The notes: a model not told the origin generated them from the sequence alone. A DNA stretch of 27,036 bases from VRUE01 sp040901495 (GCA_040901495.1 JBBDYO010000042.1:1-27036), one strand, 5' to 3'. Numbered from the stretch's first letter, positions 6,817 to 14,810 are shown. Numbers and translations are program-made.

Positions 6817-8286
6817 TCAGGCTCGGCTCTCGTCGGCTGAGGCCATCCGCACCGCGTCGCGGCCGGCCTCCTTTGCTTCGTACATCGCCGCGTCCGCCTG
6901 CTGTTGGACCGACTCGAAGGTGGCGGATGATCCGGTGCCGAACATCGCGACGCCGATGCTGGCGGTGATCGGGGGGACGCCCTCCTTGTGCGGCACGTGC
7001 TCGCGGATTCCGGTGGCGATCGCCTCAGCCACACCGAGTGCCTCGGAGATGTCGCAGCGTGGCAGGACGATCGCGAACTCGTCGCCGCCCAGTCGCGCCA
7101 GTACGTCGGTCTCTCGCATCCGCTGGCTCAGGACATCCGCGATCTCTTCGATTACCCGGTCGCCGATCGGGTGCCCCAGCGTGTCGTTGACCTGCTTGAA
7201 GTTGTCCAGGTCAAGCATCAGCAGTGCGGCTTCCGTGCGATCGCGACGGCTGCGTGCCAGCTCGGCCCCCAGGTCTTCCTCGAAGCGCCGCCGGTTCTTC
7301 AAGCCCGTCAGCGAATCGTGACTGGCCTGTCGTTGCAGCTCCTGCATTCGCTCATTGCGACTCCAGATCACGATCAGAGCGCCGAGCAAGGCGGCCAGCA
7401 GGACGCCGAAAACAGCTATCAGCAAAGGAAGGCTGATATCCGGCCGATTGGGGTCGCGGATTACCAGCACCCAGACGCGGTCGGCGACCTGGATCGGGGC
7501 GCTGGCGGGATCGTCGAGCTCTCCAGACGCGCCGGCGAGCGTCCTGCCCTCCTCCCGCAGTTGCACCTCAACCTCGGGCGATACGGCGGCGGTCGTCACC
7601 GCCGCCAGCTCACGAATCCGGAAGGCGCCGGCGGCGAAGCCGATCAGTGCGGCTTGGCGTTGAGCCGCGGTCGCTGTCGGTGCCCCGTCGCGATAGACGG
7701 GGCGGTAGACGTTGATGCCGGAGCCTCCGCTCAGCAACGGCAACGCCGGCGTTGCCGTTGCCCTGCCGCTGACGCCTGCCCGCTGCAGGTAGGGCGCGCG
7801 GGCCGGGTCCGAGCCGATGTCGTAGCCGAGCGGCGCCGCCGCGCCGGTTTCGTTTTCGGCTGCCGCGGCGTCGACGACCGGGAAGTAGACGGGATGATCT
7901 TCGGCCCGCCGTGGTATGCCGCCAGGCCCCCTTTCGAAGATCTCAAAGCCCCGCTCGCGTTCGAAGCGACGGCGTTCGGCATCCGGGATCCGCTGCACCA
8001 AAGCCGTGCCGGTCAGCGCGCCCTGCTCCAGCAACGGGGCGGCGATCAGGTCGAACTCATGCTCGGTGATTTGGCCTGTCGACTGGTAGAAGGCCACGGC
8101 GCTGGCAAGCTGTCCGACCGATAGCCCCGTGACCGCCTCGGCCTGGCGTGCTGCCCGCGCAGCCTGTTCGCGCTGCAGGCGATGGAAGTCATCGAAGTCG
8201 TTGGCGCGGACCGCCAGCGCGAGGGCGATCGAGCCGATGGCGACGAGAGAGACGGCGGCGAGTCCTAGCCAGAAACGCAGTCGCAT
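6817..8286 (-). CDS. Membrane diguanylate cyclase with extracellular CHASE sensor
   Basis: A 489-residue protein predicted to make cyclic di-GMP from two GTP. Layout: N-terminal TM (~5-27); extracytoplasmic CHASE-type domain (~40-270) with the typical GTALVQRIPDAERRRFERERG and PVYFPV stretches; second TM (~298-322); GGDEF domain (~338-480). The active-site motif is intact (RLGGDEFAIVLP), and the product-inhibition I-site RETD lies five residues upstream, so feedback control by c-di-GMP is expected. ATG 8286 was chosen because the TM segment starts there and it follows the AlkA-like gene's stop by 4 nt, making it the last gene of a four-gene minus-strand unit. No EAL domain is present. The CHASE ligand is unknown. 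Confidence 0.9.
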   Translation of the reverse strand: MRLRFWLGLAAVSLVAIGSIALALAVRANDFDDFHRLQREQAARAARQAEAVTGLSVGQLASAVAFYQSTGQITEHEFDLIAAPLLEQGALTGTALVQRIPDAERRRFERERGFEIFERGPGGIPRRAEDHPVYFPVVDAAAAENETGAAAPLGYDIGSDPARAPYLQRAGVSGRATATPALPLLSGGSGINVYRPVYRDGAPTATAAQRQAALIGFAAGAFRIRELAAVTTAAVSPEVEVQLREEGRTLAGASGELDDPASAPIQVADRVWVLVIRDPNRPDISLPLLIAVFGVLLAALLGALIVIWSRNERMQELQRQASHDSLTGLKNRRRFEEDLGAELARSRRDRTEAALLMLDLDNFKQVNDTLGHPIGDRVIEEIADVLSQRMRETDVLARLGGDEFAIVLPRCDISEALGVAEAIATGIREHVPHKEGVPPITASIGVAMFGTGSSATFESVQQQADAAMYEAKEAGRDAVRMASADESRA

Positions 8287-8290
8287 GGCT

Positions 8291-8923
8291 CTAGGCCGGG
8301 ACCGCCGCCAGTGACTCCCATAGGTATAGGGAGGCGAGGCTGCGGTGCGGTCGCCAGGGCTCGCCGATCTCGAGCACATGCTCGGGGGTCGGCATCTCCT
8401 CGAGCTCATACTCGATCTGCACGGCTTTGCGGATACCCAGATCGCCGCCGGAGAGCACATCCGGCCGTTCGAGGTGGAAGAGCAGGAACATCTCGGCTGT
8501 CCACTGGCCGAGGCCGCGCACCGCGACGATCTCTTCGATCGCCTCCTCGTCGGAGAGCTCGCCGAGCTTGTCCAGCTCCAGCTCGCCGCTCAGCACATGC
8601 TTGGCGAGGTCCTGGATGTACTCGACCTTGCGTCCGGAGAGGCCGGCGCCGCGGAGGTCCTTCTCGCTCGCCGCCAGGAGCTCCTCGGGTGTCGGTGTCT
8701 TCCCGTCGAAGATGTCGAGGACGCGCCCGTAGATCGTCCGCGCCGCTTTGGTCGACAGCTGCTGCCCCACGATCGCCCGCAGCAGCGCCCCGTAGGCGTC
8801 GGCGGGTCGCTCCTCACTGCGCCGCTTCAGCCTCGTGGCGATGTCGATCTTGCCGACTCGCTCGATCAGCACCGCCATCGTCGGGTCGGCGGCGGCCAGT
8901 TTTCGCCGCGCGGCGGCGCTCAT
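8291..8923 (-). CDS. DNA-3-methyladenine glycosylase II-like (AlkA-type HhH-GPD)
   Basis: A 210-residue base-excision repair glycosylase expected to remove alkylated purines. Visible features: IVGQQLSTKAARTIYGR (~59-75), typical of the family; helix-hairpin-helix VRGLGQWTAEMFLLF (~146-160); and the GPD-loop DLGIRKAV (~172-179) with the predicted catalytic Asp. It lacks AlkA's N-terminal TBP-like domain, as many short bacterial members do, and lacks the Fe-S cysteines of Nth/MutY. ATG 8923 lies 16 nt after the upstream stop, with GAGGGG as a weak ribosome-binding site. Its location between an enoyl-CoA hydratase gene and a diguanylate cyclase gene is unusual. Confidence 0.88.
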   Translation of the reverse strand: MSAAARRKLAAADPTMAVLIERVGKIDIATRLKRRSEERPADAYGALLRAIVGQQLSTKAARTIYGRVLDIFDGKTPTPEELLAASEKDLRGAGLSGRKVEYIQDLAKHVLSGELELDKLGELSDEEAIEEIVAVRGLGQWTAEMFLLFHLERPDVLSGGDLGIRKAVQIEYELEEMPTPEHVLEIGEPWRPHRSLASLYLWESLAAVPA

Positions 8924-8939
8924 CAGATCGGGTTGCCCC

Positions 8940-9746
8940 TCATCGCCCGGTCCACTTCGGCTTGCGCTTCTCCGCGAACGCGCGGATTCCCTCGCGCAGG
9001 TCCTGCGATTCAAAGCAGGCCTCGCGCAGGGCAATCAACCCGCCCTCCTGTTGGTCGGTCAGCACCGCGTTCTGGTTGAGGATTTCGATCGCGCGTTTGT
9101 TGCCCTGCGTCGAGAGCGGGGCGTTGGCGGCGATCGTGGCCGCCAGTTCGACGGATGCGTCCTCCAGCGCCTTGTCCTTGACCACTTCGTGCACGAGCCC
9201 AATCTCCTCGGCGCGCGAGGCCTCGAAGTTGCGCCCGGTCAGGAACAGCTCCTTGGTCCGCGCCAGCCCGACCGTGTCGAGGAACTTGCGCAGGCCGGTG
9301 TGTCCGTAGACCAGTCCGAGCTTGGCCGGCGGCATGCCGAGCTTCGCCCCCGCCGCGCAGATGCGCAGGTCGCAGGTGATAGCCAGCTCCAGGCCACCAC
9401 CGAGGCAGTGGCCGTTGATCGCCGCGACGGTGGGCCAAGGATGGCTCCCGAGCACCTCGAGCGCGTTGTGGAACGGATGGGCGACCAGTGCCTCGGCGTC
9501 GCGTTCGAAGGTCTCGGACGGGATTGAAGCGATGTCGTAGCCGGCGGAGAACACCGGCGGCGCCCCGGTGATCAGCACACAGCGGGTCTCGATGCCGCGG
9601 CTGAGCTCCCGCAGGGCTTCGGCGAGACCGTCGAGGACCTCGTGGTCGAGTGCATTGCGCCGCTCGGGGTTTGAGATCCGAATTCGGGTGACCGCCTCGG
9701 CCGGTTCGTCGAGTAGGAGCTTGCCGCCGGCGAGCTGTCGCTCCAC
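8940..9746 (-). CDS. Enoyl-CoA hydratase/isomerase family protein
   Basis: A 268-residue crotonase-fold enzyme acting on an acyl-CoA. Oxyanion-hole segments are visible: GAPPVFSAGYDIAS near residue 69 and NGHCLGGGLELAITCD near residue 110. Of the two glutamates used for hydration in rat enoyl-CoA hydratase, the first (GGGLE) is present, but the second (FGQPE in rat) is replaced: LGMPPAKLG. Hydration by the classical two-glutamate mechanism is therefore doubtful; isomerase, hydrolase or decarboxylase chemistry is possible. GTG 9746 was chosen because it follows the biotin carrier gene's stop by 8 nt and begins the homologous region. It is co-transcribed with the biotin carrier gene upstream and the AlkA-like gene downstream. 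Confidence 0.87.
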   Translation of the reverse strand: MERQLAGGKLLLDEPAEAVTRIRISNPERRNALDHEVLDGLAEALRELSRGIETRCVLITGAPPVFSAGYDIASIPSETFERDAEALVAHPFHNALEVLGSHPWPTVAAINGHCLGGGLELAITCDLRICAAGAKLGMPPAKLGLVYGHTGLRKFLDTVGLARTKELFLTGRNFEASRAEEIGLVHEVVKDKALEDASVELAATIAANAPLSTQGNKRAIEILNQNAVLTDQQEGGLIALREACFESQDLREGIRAFAEKRKPKWTGR

Positions 9747-9754
9747 GGCCTGTC

Positions 9755-9967
9755 TTACTCCAAGACCACGAGGACGTCGCCTTCGCTGACCGCCTGCCCC
9801 TCTTCGCAGAGGATCTCCTTCACGGTCCCATCGTCCTCGGCCTCGACCGGGATCTCCATCTTCATCGACTCGAGGATGGCGACGGTGTCGCCGTCTTCGA
9901 CCTTGTCGCCGACCGCGACCTCGATTTTCCAGACGTTGCCGGTGATGTGCGCCTCGATATTCGCCAT
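9755..9967 (-). CDS. Free-standing biotin carboxyl carrier protein (biotinyl domain only)
   Basis: A 70-residue protein consisting of just the biotinyl/lipoyl beta-barrel. The biotinylation motif ESMKME is at about residues 33-38, with the target lysine in MKM, followed by the mirror-image half with EDDGTVKEIL. It would carry CO2 on biotin for an acyl-CoA carboxylase. Single-domain carriers of this size are known in actinobacterial carboxylases; no biotin carboxylase is adjacent. ATG 9967 is preceded at 9 nt by TATTGT and has no Shine-Dalgarno. It heads a four-gene operon and is divergent from the GT2 gene. The carboxyltransferase subunit at the right end of the window is a possible but unproven partner. 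Confidence 0.92.
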   Translation of the reverse strand: MANIEAHITGNVWKIEVAVGDKVEDGDTVAILESMKMEIPVEAEDDGTVKEILCEEGQAVSEGDVLVVLE

Positions 9968-9976
9968 GGGTGGGGG

Positions 9977-9982
9977 ACAATA
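9977..9982 (-). promoter_or_regulatory. Putative -10 box of the biotin carrier operon
   Basis: TATTGT on the minus strand ends 9 nt before the ATG at 9967. The same hexamer precedes the microprotein gene (23244-23249) and the enoyl-CoA hydratase family gene at 25176. Confidence 0.45.
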
Positions 9983-10013
9983 ACCGCGCGTGAGGACGGA
10001 GGGGTGACAGTCG

Positions 10014-10706
10014 ATGTCTAATGGGGAGGCGGGTTCTCCGCTCGCCGTGGTCGTCGCCGCTCGCAACGAGGCGGACCGAATCGGCGCCACGCTCGCGGCC
10101 CTTCGCGAGGCCTTCCCAGGCGCCGCGCTCTGGGTGGCCGACGACGCCTCGACCGACGGCACCGCTGAGGTGGCGATGGCCGCCGGGGGCCTGGTGGTCA
10201 GCCGCGGCCGCCCCCACGGCAAGGGCGCCAACATGACCGCCGCCGCCGAAGCGGCGCTCAGCGCCGAGCCCTCGCCGTCTCTGGTCCTGCTCTGCGACGG
10301 CGACCTCGCCGCCTCAGCCGGCCGCCTCGACCCCCTGGTCGCGGCCGTGGAGCAGGGGGAGTGCGACCTTGCGGTTGCCGCCTTCAGCCGTCGTCTCGGC
10401 GGTGGCTTCGGCCTTGCGCTCGGCTTCGCTCGCTGGGCGATTCGCCGGCGCTGTGGGCTGGAGACGACGGCTCCGATCTCCGGCCAGCGGGCGATGCGGG
10501 TCGAGGTGCTTCGCGCGGTGCTCCCCTTCGCCCGCGGCTACGGGATGGAGGTTGGGATGACCGTCGACGCGGTTCGCGGCGGCTACCGGGTGCGCGAGTA
10601 CGAGCTGGACCTGGAGCACCGCGCCACTAACAGAACGCCCGCCGGCTTCCTCCATCGGGCGCGCCAGCTCCGCGACTTCGTCCGCGTTTACGCGTCGCGG
10701 CGTTAG
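10014..10706 (+). CDS. Glycosyltransferase family 2
   Basis: A 230-residue GT-A fold enzyme that transfers a sugar from a nucleotide sugar; acceptor unknown. The start of the Rossmann-like core is VVVAARNEADRIGATL (residues ~12-27), followed by ADDASTDGTAEVA (~42-54), HGKGANM (~68-74) and the metal-binding DGD (~95-97, in LLCDGDLAAS). GQRAMRVEVL (~159-168) and the Arg-rich C-terminal helix RARQLRDFVRVYASRR complete it. No membrane segment is visible, unlike dolichol-phosphate-type relatives, so it is probably cytoplasmic or peripheral. ATG 10014 has GGAGGGG about 10 nt upstream. It is divergent from the biotin carrier operon, with 46 bp between the start codons. It could be related to glucosyl-3-phosphoglycerate synthases, but this is not established. 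Confidence 0.85.
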   Translation: MSNGEAGSPLAVVVAARNEADRIGATLAALREAFPGAALWVADDASTDGTAEVAMAAGGLVVSRGRPHGKGANMTAAAEAALSAEPSPSLVLLCDGDLAASAGRLDPLVAAVEQGECDLAVAAFSRRLGGGFGLALGFARWAIRRRCGLETTAPISGQRAMRVEVLRAVLPFARGYGMEVGMTVDAVRGGYRVREYELDLEHRATNRTPAGFLHRARQLRDFVRVYASRR

Positions 10707-10734
10707 TCGATGCCACGGCGTGACATCAACCATC

Positions 10735-10740
10735 TAGCCT
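10735..10740 (+). promoter_or_regulatory. Putative -10 box, leaderless, of the secreted hypothetical gene
   Basis: TAGCCT ends 8 nt before ATG 10749. The hexamer and spacing are identical to those at bioB. Confidence 0.4.
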
Positions 10741-10748
10741 GAGCTGGG

Positions 10749-11531
10749 ATGAGGAAGAGGCGGACGCGGATCGGGGTGCTCGCGATCGTGGCCTGTGCCG
10801 CGGGGGCGTCGCTTGCCCATGCCGAGCTGACCGCCCGTGGCGACCTGTTCGTCAAGTTCAACGGCGGTATCGCTCCCAACGCGCTGCCGCGCCATGCGCG
10901 GGCGCCCATCTCGGTCAGCGTCTCGGGCACTGTCAAGACCCTCTCCGGTGAGCGGCCGCCGGCATTGCGGGAAATCGCGATCGCGATCAACAGCGGCGGT
11001 GAGCTCAACGCCCACGGCCTGCCGATCTGCCGCCGCAGCCAGCTCGAGGCGACCTCCAGCGAGCAGGCCAGGGCCAGCTGCGGCCGGGCTCTTGTCGGCG
11101 AAGGCCGCTACCTGGCCAACACTGCCTTCCCCGAACAGTTGGCCTTCCCCGCCAACGGCAAGATTCTCGCCTTCAACGCCATCGTCGATGGTCGCGAAGC
11201 CATCCTCGCTCACGTCTACGGGACCAAGCCTTTGCCCATCACGCGCATCATCGTCTTCAGGATCCGCCGCACCGGTGGCACCTACGGCACCACCCTTACC
11301 GGCTTCCTGCCGGCCTCGGTCAACCACTATGGATACGTCAGGCGCATCAGCCTCACCTTGCACCGTGAGTTCGTCTACCGCGGCCAGCGCCGCAGCTATC
11401 TCAGCGCTGCCTGCACGGCGCCTACGGGGTTCACGGGTGGCCTCTTTTCCTTTGCCCGCGCGTCGATGACGTTTGCCGACGGCCGCAAGCTTTCCTCCAC
11501 CCTGACCCGCAGCTGCAAGGTGCGGGGCTGA
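10749..11531 (+). CDS. Secreted protein of unknown function
   Basis: A 260-residue protein I cannot assign. It has a clear signal peptide: RKRRTR, a hydrophobic stretch to about residue 21, then a likely cut after AHA (residues 23-25). The mature part is beta-rich with alternating hydrophobic residues, and has four cysteines (ICRRS, SCGRA, ACTAP, SCKVR) that could form two disulfides. No catalytic motif or membrane anchor is visible. I have the impression that similar secreted proteins recur in Solirubrobacterales genomes, but cannot check. Glycerol kinase begins 16 nt after its stop, so the two may be co-transcribed. Confidence 0.72.
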   Translation: MRKRRTRIGVLAIVACAAGASLAHAELTARGDLFVKFNGGIAPNALPRHARAPISVSVSGTVKTLSGERPPALREIAIAINSGGELNAHGLPICRRSQLEATSSEQARASCGRALVGEGRYLANTAFPEQLAFPANGKILAFNAIVDGREAILAHVYGTKPLPITRIIVFRIRRTGGTYGTTLTGFLPASVNHYGYVRRISLTLHREFVYRGQRRSYLSAACTAPTGFTGGLFSFARASMTFADGRKLSSTLTRSCKVRG

Positions 11532-11547
11532 CCGGAAGCCCCCTGCC

Positions 11548-13020
11548 GTGATCCTCGCCATCGACCAGGGGACGACCGGGACCACCTGCCTCGTCTTTGA
11601 CGCGGCAGGCCAGGTCGCGGGCCGGGCCTACGCCGAGTTCGAGCAGCATTTCCCGCAGCCGGGATGGGTCGAGCACGACGCGACGGAGATCTGGGAGACG
11701 ACACGCAGGGTGGCGGCTGAGGCGATCGCGGCAGCCGGGATCGGGGGCGCGGAGCTGGACGGGATCGGGATCAGCAACCAGCGCGAGACTGTGGTCGCCT
11801 GGGACCCGGCAACCGGGGAGCCCGTGCACCGGGCGCTGGTCTGGCAGGACCGTCGCACCGCGGAGCGCTGCGACGAGCTGCGGGCGCAAGGCCACGAAGC
11901 GCTGGTCCGCGAGCGGACGGGGCTCGTCCTCGACCCCTACTTCTCCGCCACCAAGATCGAGTGGCTGCTGCGCAACGTCGAGGGGGCCGACCGCGCCGTC
12001 TTCGGCACGATCGACTCCTGGCTGCTCTACAAGCTGACCGGCCGGCACGCGACCGACTACACGAACGCCTCGCGGACGATGCTGTTCGACATCCGCCGGC
12101 TGGTCTGGGACGAGGAGCTCTGCGAGATGCTCGGCGTCGACCCGGCCCGCCTGCCCGAGCCGCTGCCCTCGGCGCACCTCTACGGGACGACCTCGGAGTT
12201 CGGCGGCGAGGTGCCGGTGGCGGGGATCGCCGGTGACCAGCAGGCCGCCCTCTTTGGCCAGGCCTGCCACGCCCCCGGGATGGCCAAGAACACTTACGGG
12301 ACCGGCAGCTTCGTCCTGCTCAACGTCGGCGCCAGCTGCCCCGAGCCGGCCGAGGGGCTGCTGACGACCGTCGCCTGCGGGGGCGGGGAGGAGGCGGCCT
12401 ACGCCCTGGAGGCCTCGATCTTCGTCACCGGCGCCGCGGTGCAGTGGCTACGCGACGGCCTCGGCACGATCGAGGATGCCGCCGACACCGAGGCGATCGC
12501 CGCCTCGCTGGACGGCAACGACGGCGTCTACTTCGTCCCGGCGCTGACCGGGTTGGGGTCTCCCTACTGGGACCCATATGCCCGGGGCACCATCGTCGGC
12601 CTGACCCGCGGGACCGGCCATGCCCATCTGACGCGGGCCACGCTCGAGGCGATCGCCTACCAGACCGTGGACGCCGTGCGGGCGCAGGAGGCGGCTGCCG
12701 GGGAGCGTCTCGCGGTCCTCAAGGCGGACGGCGGCGCGGTTGCCAACCGCTGGCTGATGCAGTTTCAGGCGGACGTGCTGGGTGCGCCGGTGATCGTGCC
12801 GGAGATCGCCGAGACCACCGCGCTCGGCGCCGCCTACCTCGCCGGGATCGCGACCGGGCGCTGGAGCTTCGAGGAGCTGGGCGGGATGTGGCGGGAGGCC
12901 GCTCGGTACGAGCCAGGGATGAGCGTCGAGGAGCGGGAAGCGCTGTACACCGAGTGGGGTCGCGCGGTGGAGCGGGCGAGGGGATGGGCCCGCCCCAGCA
13001 GCGCCGAGAAACCGGCGTAA
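11548..13020 (+). CDS. glpK: Glycerol kinase
   Basis: Phosphorylates glycerol to sn-glycerol 3-phosphate with ATP, feeding phospholipid synthesis or glycolysis. At 490 residues it has the usual FGGY-kinase length. The N-terminal phosphate motif AIDQGTTGTT is at residues ~4-13. Substrate-site segments include SNQRET (~72-77), the region around WQDRRT and DPYFSATKIEWLL (~131-143). GTGSFVLLNVG and GDQQAALFGQ (~230-239) form the second-domain ATP site. The start is GTG 11548, immediately before the conserved motif. PlsC follows after 57 nt, suggesting a glycerolipid theme. No glpF or glpD is nearby. Confidence 0.95.
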   Translation: MILAIDQGTTGTTCLVFDAAGQVAGRAYAEFEQHFPQPGWVEHDATEIWETTRRVAAEAIAAAGIGGAELDGIGISNQRETVVAWDPATGEPVHRALVWQDRRTAERCDELRAQGHEALVRERTGLVLDPYFSATKIEWLLRNVEGADRAVFGTIDSWLLYKLTGRHATDYTNASRTMLFDIRRLVWDEELCEMLGVDPARLPEPLPSAHLYGTTSEFGGEVPVAGIAGDQQAALFGQACHAPGMAKNTYGTGSFVLLNVGASCPEPAEGLLTTVACGGGEEAAYALEASIFVTGAAVQWLRDGLGTIEDAADTEAIAASLDGNDGVYFVPALTGLGSPYWDPYARGTIVGLTRGTGHAHLTRATLEAIAYQTVDAVRAQEAAAGERLAVLKADGGAVANRWLMQFQADVLGAPVIVPEIAETTALGAAYLAGIATGRWSFEELGGMWREAARYEPGMSVEEREALYTEWGRAVERARGWARPSSAEKPA

Positions 13021-13077
13021 CCGCCCGTTGGATGGGGGGTAGGCACAGCGACGGCCGGCTCCACCGGCGTCCCTCCC

Positions 13078-13848
13078 ATGTCCGACATCAAGCCACAGGT
13101 CTACAAGGACGATCGGCCCGCTGAGTACTTCGACCAGTTCCACACGGCGGCTCGCAAGGGGGTCGGGTGGACGTATCCCCTCGTCCGAGCCATCGTCTCG
13201 CCGCCGACGCTGCTGTTCTACAGAACCCGCGCGATCGGCGTCAAAAACGTGCCGAAGACCGGGCCGTTGCTGCTCGCCCCCAACCACTTCAGCCAGATGG
13301 ACCACTTCTTCACCGGCCTTTACCTGCGCCGCCAGATCCGCTTCATGGGCAAATCGCAGCTCTTTGGCCCGCCGGTCCTCACCTACATCTACAAGCACGG
13401 CGGTGTTTTCCCGATTCGTCGCGGCCACCACGACGACGAGGCCTTCAAGACCGCCTTCACGATCCTCGACCAGGAGGGGATGCTGCTCATCTACGCCGAG
13501 GGCGGCCGCTCGCGGAGCGGCGAGATGGGCGAGCCAAAACGGGGGATCGGACAGATCGCTCTTGAATCGGGGGCGCCGGTTGTCCCGGTGGCCATCCACG
13601 GATCCGACAGCGTGCGGCGCTGGAAGCGGTTCCGCTTTCCCAAGGTCACCGTCCAGTACGGCAAGCCCCTTTCTTTTCCCGTCGAGAAGGACCCCAGTCA
13701 CGAGCGCCAGCTCGAAGTGGCCACCGAGGTCTTCGACAAGGTGCGGTCGATGTACACGGCGCTGGAGGAGCAGGGCCGTCGCAACGTGATTCGCGCTTTG
13801 CGGGAAGGCGTAACGCCCGAGCCCGGCAAGGCATCGCCAGAGGGCTAG
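13078..13848 (+). CDS. Lysophospholipid (1-acyl-glycerol-3-phosphate) acyltransferase, PlsC-type
   Basis: A 256-residue acyltransferase expected to acylate lysophosphatidate or a similar acceptor at the membrane face. Motif I NHFSQMD (His70-x4-Asp75) is the catalytic pair. Motif II-like FPIRRG is at ~111-116. EGGRSRSGEM at 141-150 is motif III (EGTRS in many relatives), and VVPVAIHGS at ~170 is motif IV. One amphipathic or membrane-associated segment lies near 31-48. It follows glpK by 57 nt on the same strand, consistent with glycerolipid assembly. No clear Shine-Dalgarno is seen. Acceptor specificity cannot be read from sequence. Confidence 0.9.
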   Translation: MSDIKPQVYKDDRPAEYFDQFHTAARKGVGWTYPLVRAIVSPPTLLFYRTRAIGVKNVPKTGPLLLAPNHFSQMDHFFTGLYLRRQIRFMGKSQLFGPPVLTYIYKHGGVFPIRRGHHDDEAFKTAFTILDQEGMLLIYAEGGRSRSGEMGEPKRGIGQIALESGAPVVPVAIHGSDSVRRWKRFRFPKVTVQYGKPLSFPVEKDPSHERQLEVATEVFDKVRSMYTALEEQGRRNVIRALREGVTPEPGKASPEG

Positions 13849-13852
13849 CGCT

Positions 13853-13868
13853 AGTAGCGGTAGCTACT
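13853..13868. terminator. Possible small bidirectional hairpin
   Basis: AGTAGC (13853-13858) and GCTACT (13863-13868) form a 6-bp stem with a 4-nt loop between the convergent ends of the PlsC gene and the lactamase-fold gene; the right arm overlaps the latter's last codons. There is no T-tract, so termination is only suggested. Confidence 0.25.
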
Positions 13869-14772
13869 CGTAGCGAGCGTCGAGCCCGGCGAAGAACTCG
13901 GGGTCGTGGCCCGGCGTGACGATCGCGTCGGGGTACTGCTGGCGGAAGAGCTTCAGCTCCTGCAGGGAGCGGCGGTAGTTGTGGGCGTCGAAGGGGCGGG
14001 GAGGCAGCGGGGCGCTGCCATCGAGCTGGCCCTGGGTGTAGGTGGCGTCACCACCGATCACGAAATCGCGATCCTTGAGGTGGGCGATGACCGACATGTG
14101 GCCGGCGCTATGGCCCGGCGTGTAGGCGAGCCGGATCGAGCCGTCTCCGAAGAGGTCGAAGTTGCGGCCGAAGCTCGCGTAGGAGTCGCCGCCGCGGTCG
14201 AAGTCGATCGTGCGGTAATCGAAGGCGTAGTCGAAGTGGGCGCGGCGGTAGCCGTTGAGGGTGGGGCGGGGGCCGACGGTGGCGGCCTCCCACTCGGTCT
14301 CGCTGACGACGAAGGTCGACTTGGAGAACTCGGAGATCGCCGAGGCGTGGTCGGTGTGCAGGTGGGTCATCACCACGACCGGAATCTCGCCTGCGTCGAG
14401 TCCCCGAGCGCGGAGCTGCGCGGCGACGTCGTTGCCGGGCTCGAGCGACGGTTCGAGTGCTCGGGAGATGAGCCGGCCGAAGTTCTCCCGCCCGTCGGTT
14501 GCGATCGAGGGGTGCAAGCCGGTATCGACCAGGATCGCCCCCGCACTGGGATGGCGGATCAAGAAGGTGGGGCAGGGGACAGTCATCGCCGGCTCGCCGC
14601 TGAGCAGCGCGCGCAGCAGCTTCAAGGTCTTGAAGCGACCACCCGGCCACTCCATCATCGTGCGTGCCCAGGTGACGTGCCCGGCGACGATTGGTTCCAC
14701 CGTCACGGTCGCGCCCGGTGTTCCCCCCGCCAGCGGCTCGTGCAGCGGTTTCGCCTCTACGCGCACCTTCAT
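13864..14772 (-). CDS. Metallo-beta-lactamase-fold hydrolase, N-acyl-homoserine-lactonase-like
   Basis: A 302-residue di-metal hydrolase. Metal ligands are visible: HLHTDH (His137, His139, Asp141, His142), His221 in TPGHSAGH, Asp242 in GGDATY and His289 in TPGHDPE. Asp-x2-Tyr (Asp242, Tyr245) matches the spacing of the metal-bridging Asp and the catalytic Tyr of Bacillus AiiA lactonase, which favours a lactonase over a glyoxalase II. AHL-lactonase activity is inference; other lactones or esters are possible. No signal peptide, so cytoplasmic. ATG 14772 was chosen (a longer frame exists) because TAGTGT lies 7 nt upstream and homology starts soon after. It is divergent from the SDR gene across 45 bp. 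Confidence 0.82.
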   Translation of the reverse strand: MKVRVEAKPLHEPLAGGTPGATVTVEPIVAGHVTWARTMMEWPGGRFKTLKLLRALLSGEPAMTVPCPTFLIRHPSAGAILVDTGLHPSIATDGRENFGRLISRALEPSLEPGNDVAAQLRARGLDAGEIPVVVMTHLHTDHASAISEFSKSTFVVSETEWEAATVGPRPTLNGYRRAHFDYAFDYRTIDFDRGGDSYASFGRNFDLFGDGSIRLAYTPGHSAGHMSVIAHLKDRDFVIGGDATYTQGQLDGSAPLPPRPFDAHNYRRSLQELKLFRQQYPDAIVTPGHDPEFFAGLDARYE

Positions 14773-14779
14773 CGCGGGG

Positions 14780-14785
14780 ACACTA
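14780..14785 (-). promoter_or_regulatory. Putative -10 box of the lactonase-like gene, leaderless
   Basis: TAGTGT on the minus strand ends 7 nt before ATG 14772, the expected spacing for transcription starting at the A of the ATG. Confidence 0.5.
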
Positions 14786-14804
14786 CCTGGGAGTAGGCCG
14801 GATA

Positions 14805-14810
14805 TAGGCT
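14805..14810 (+). promoter_or_regulatory. Putative -10 box of the SDR gene, leaderless
   Basis: TAGGCT ends 7 nt before GTG 14818. Together with the box at 14780-14785 it gives two back-to-back leaderless promoters in a 45-bp intergenic region. Confidence 0.5.
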
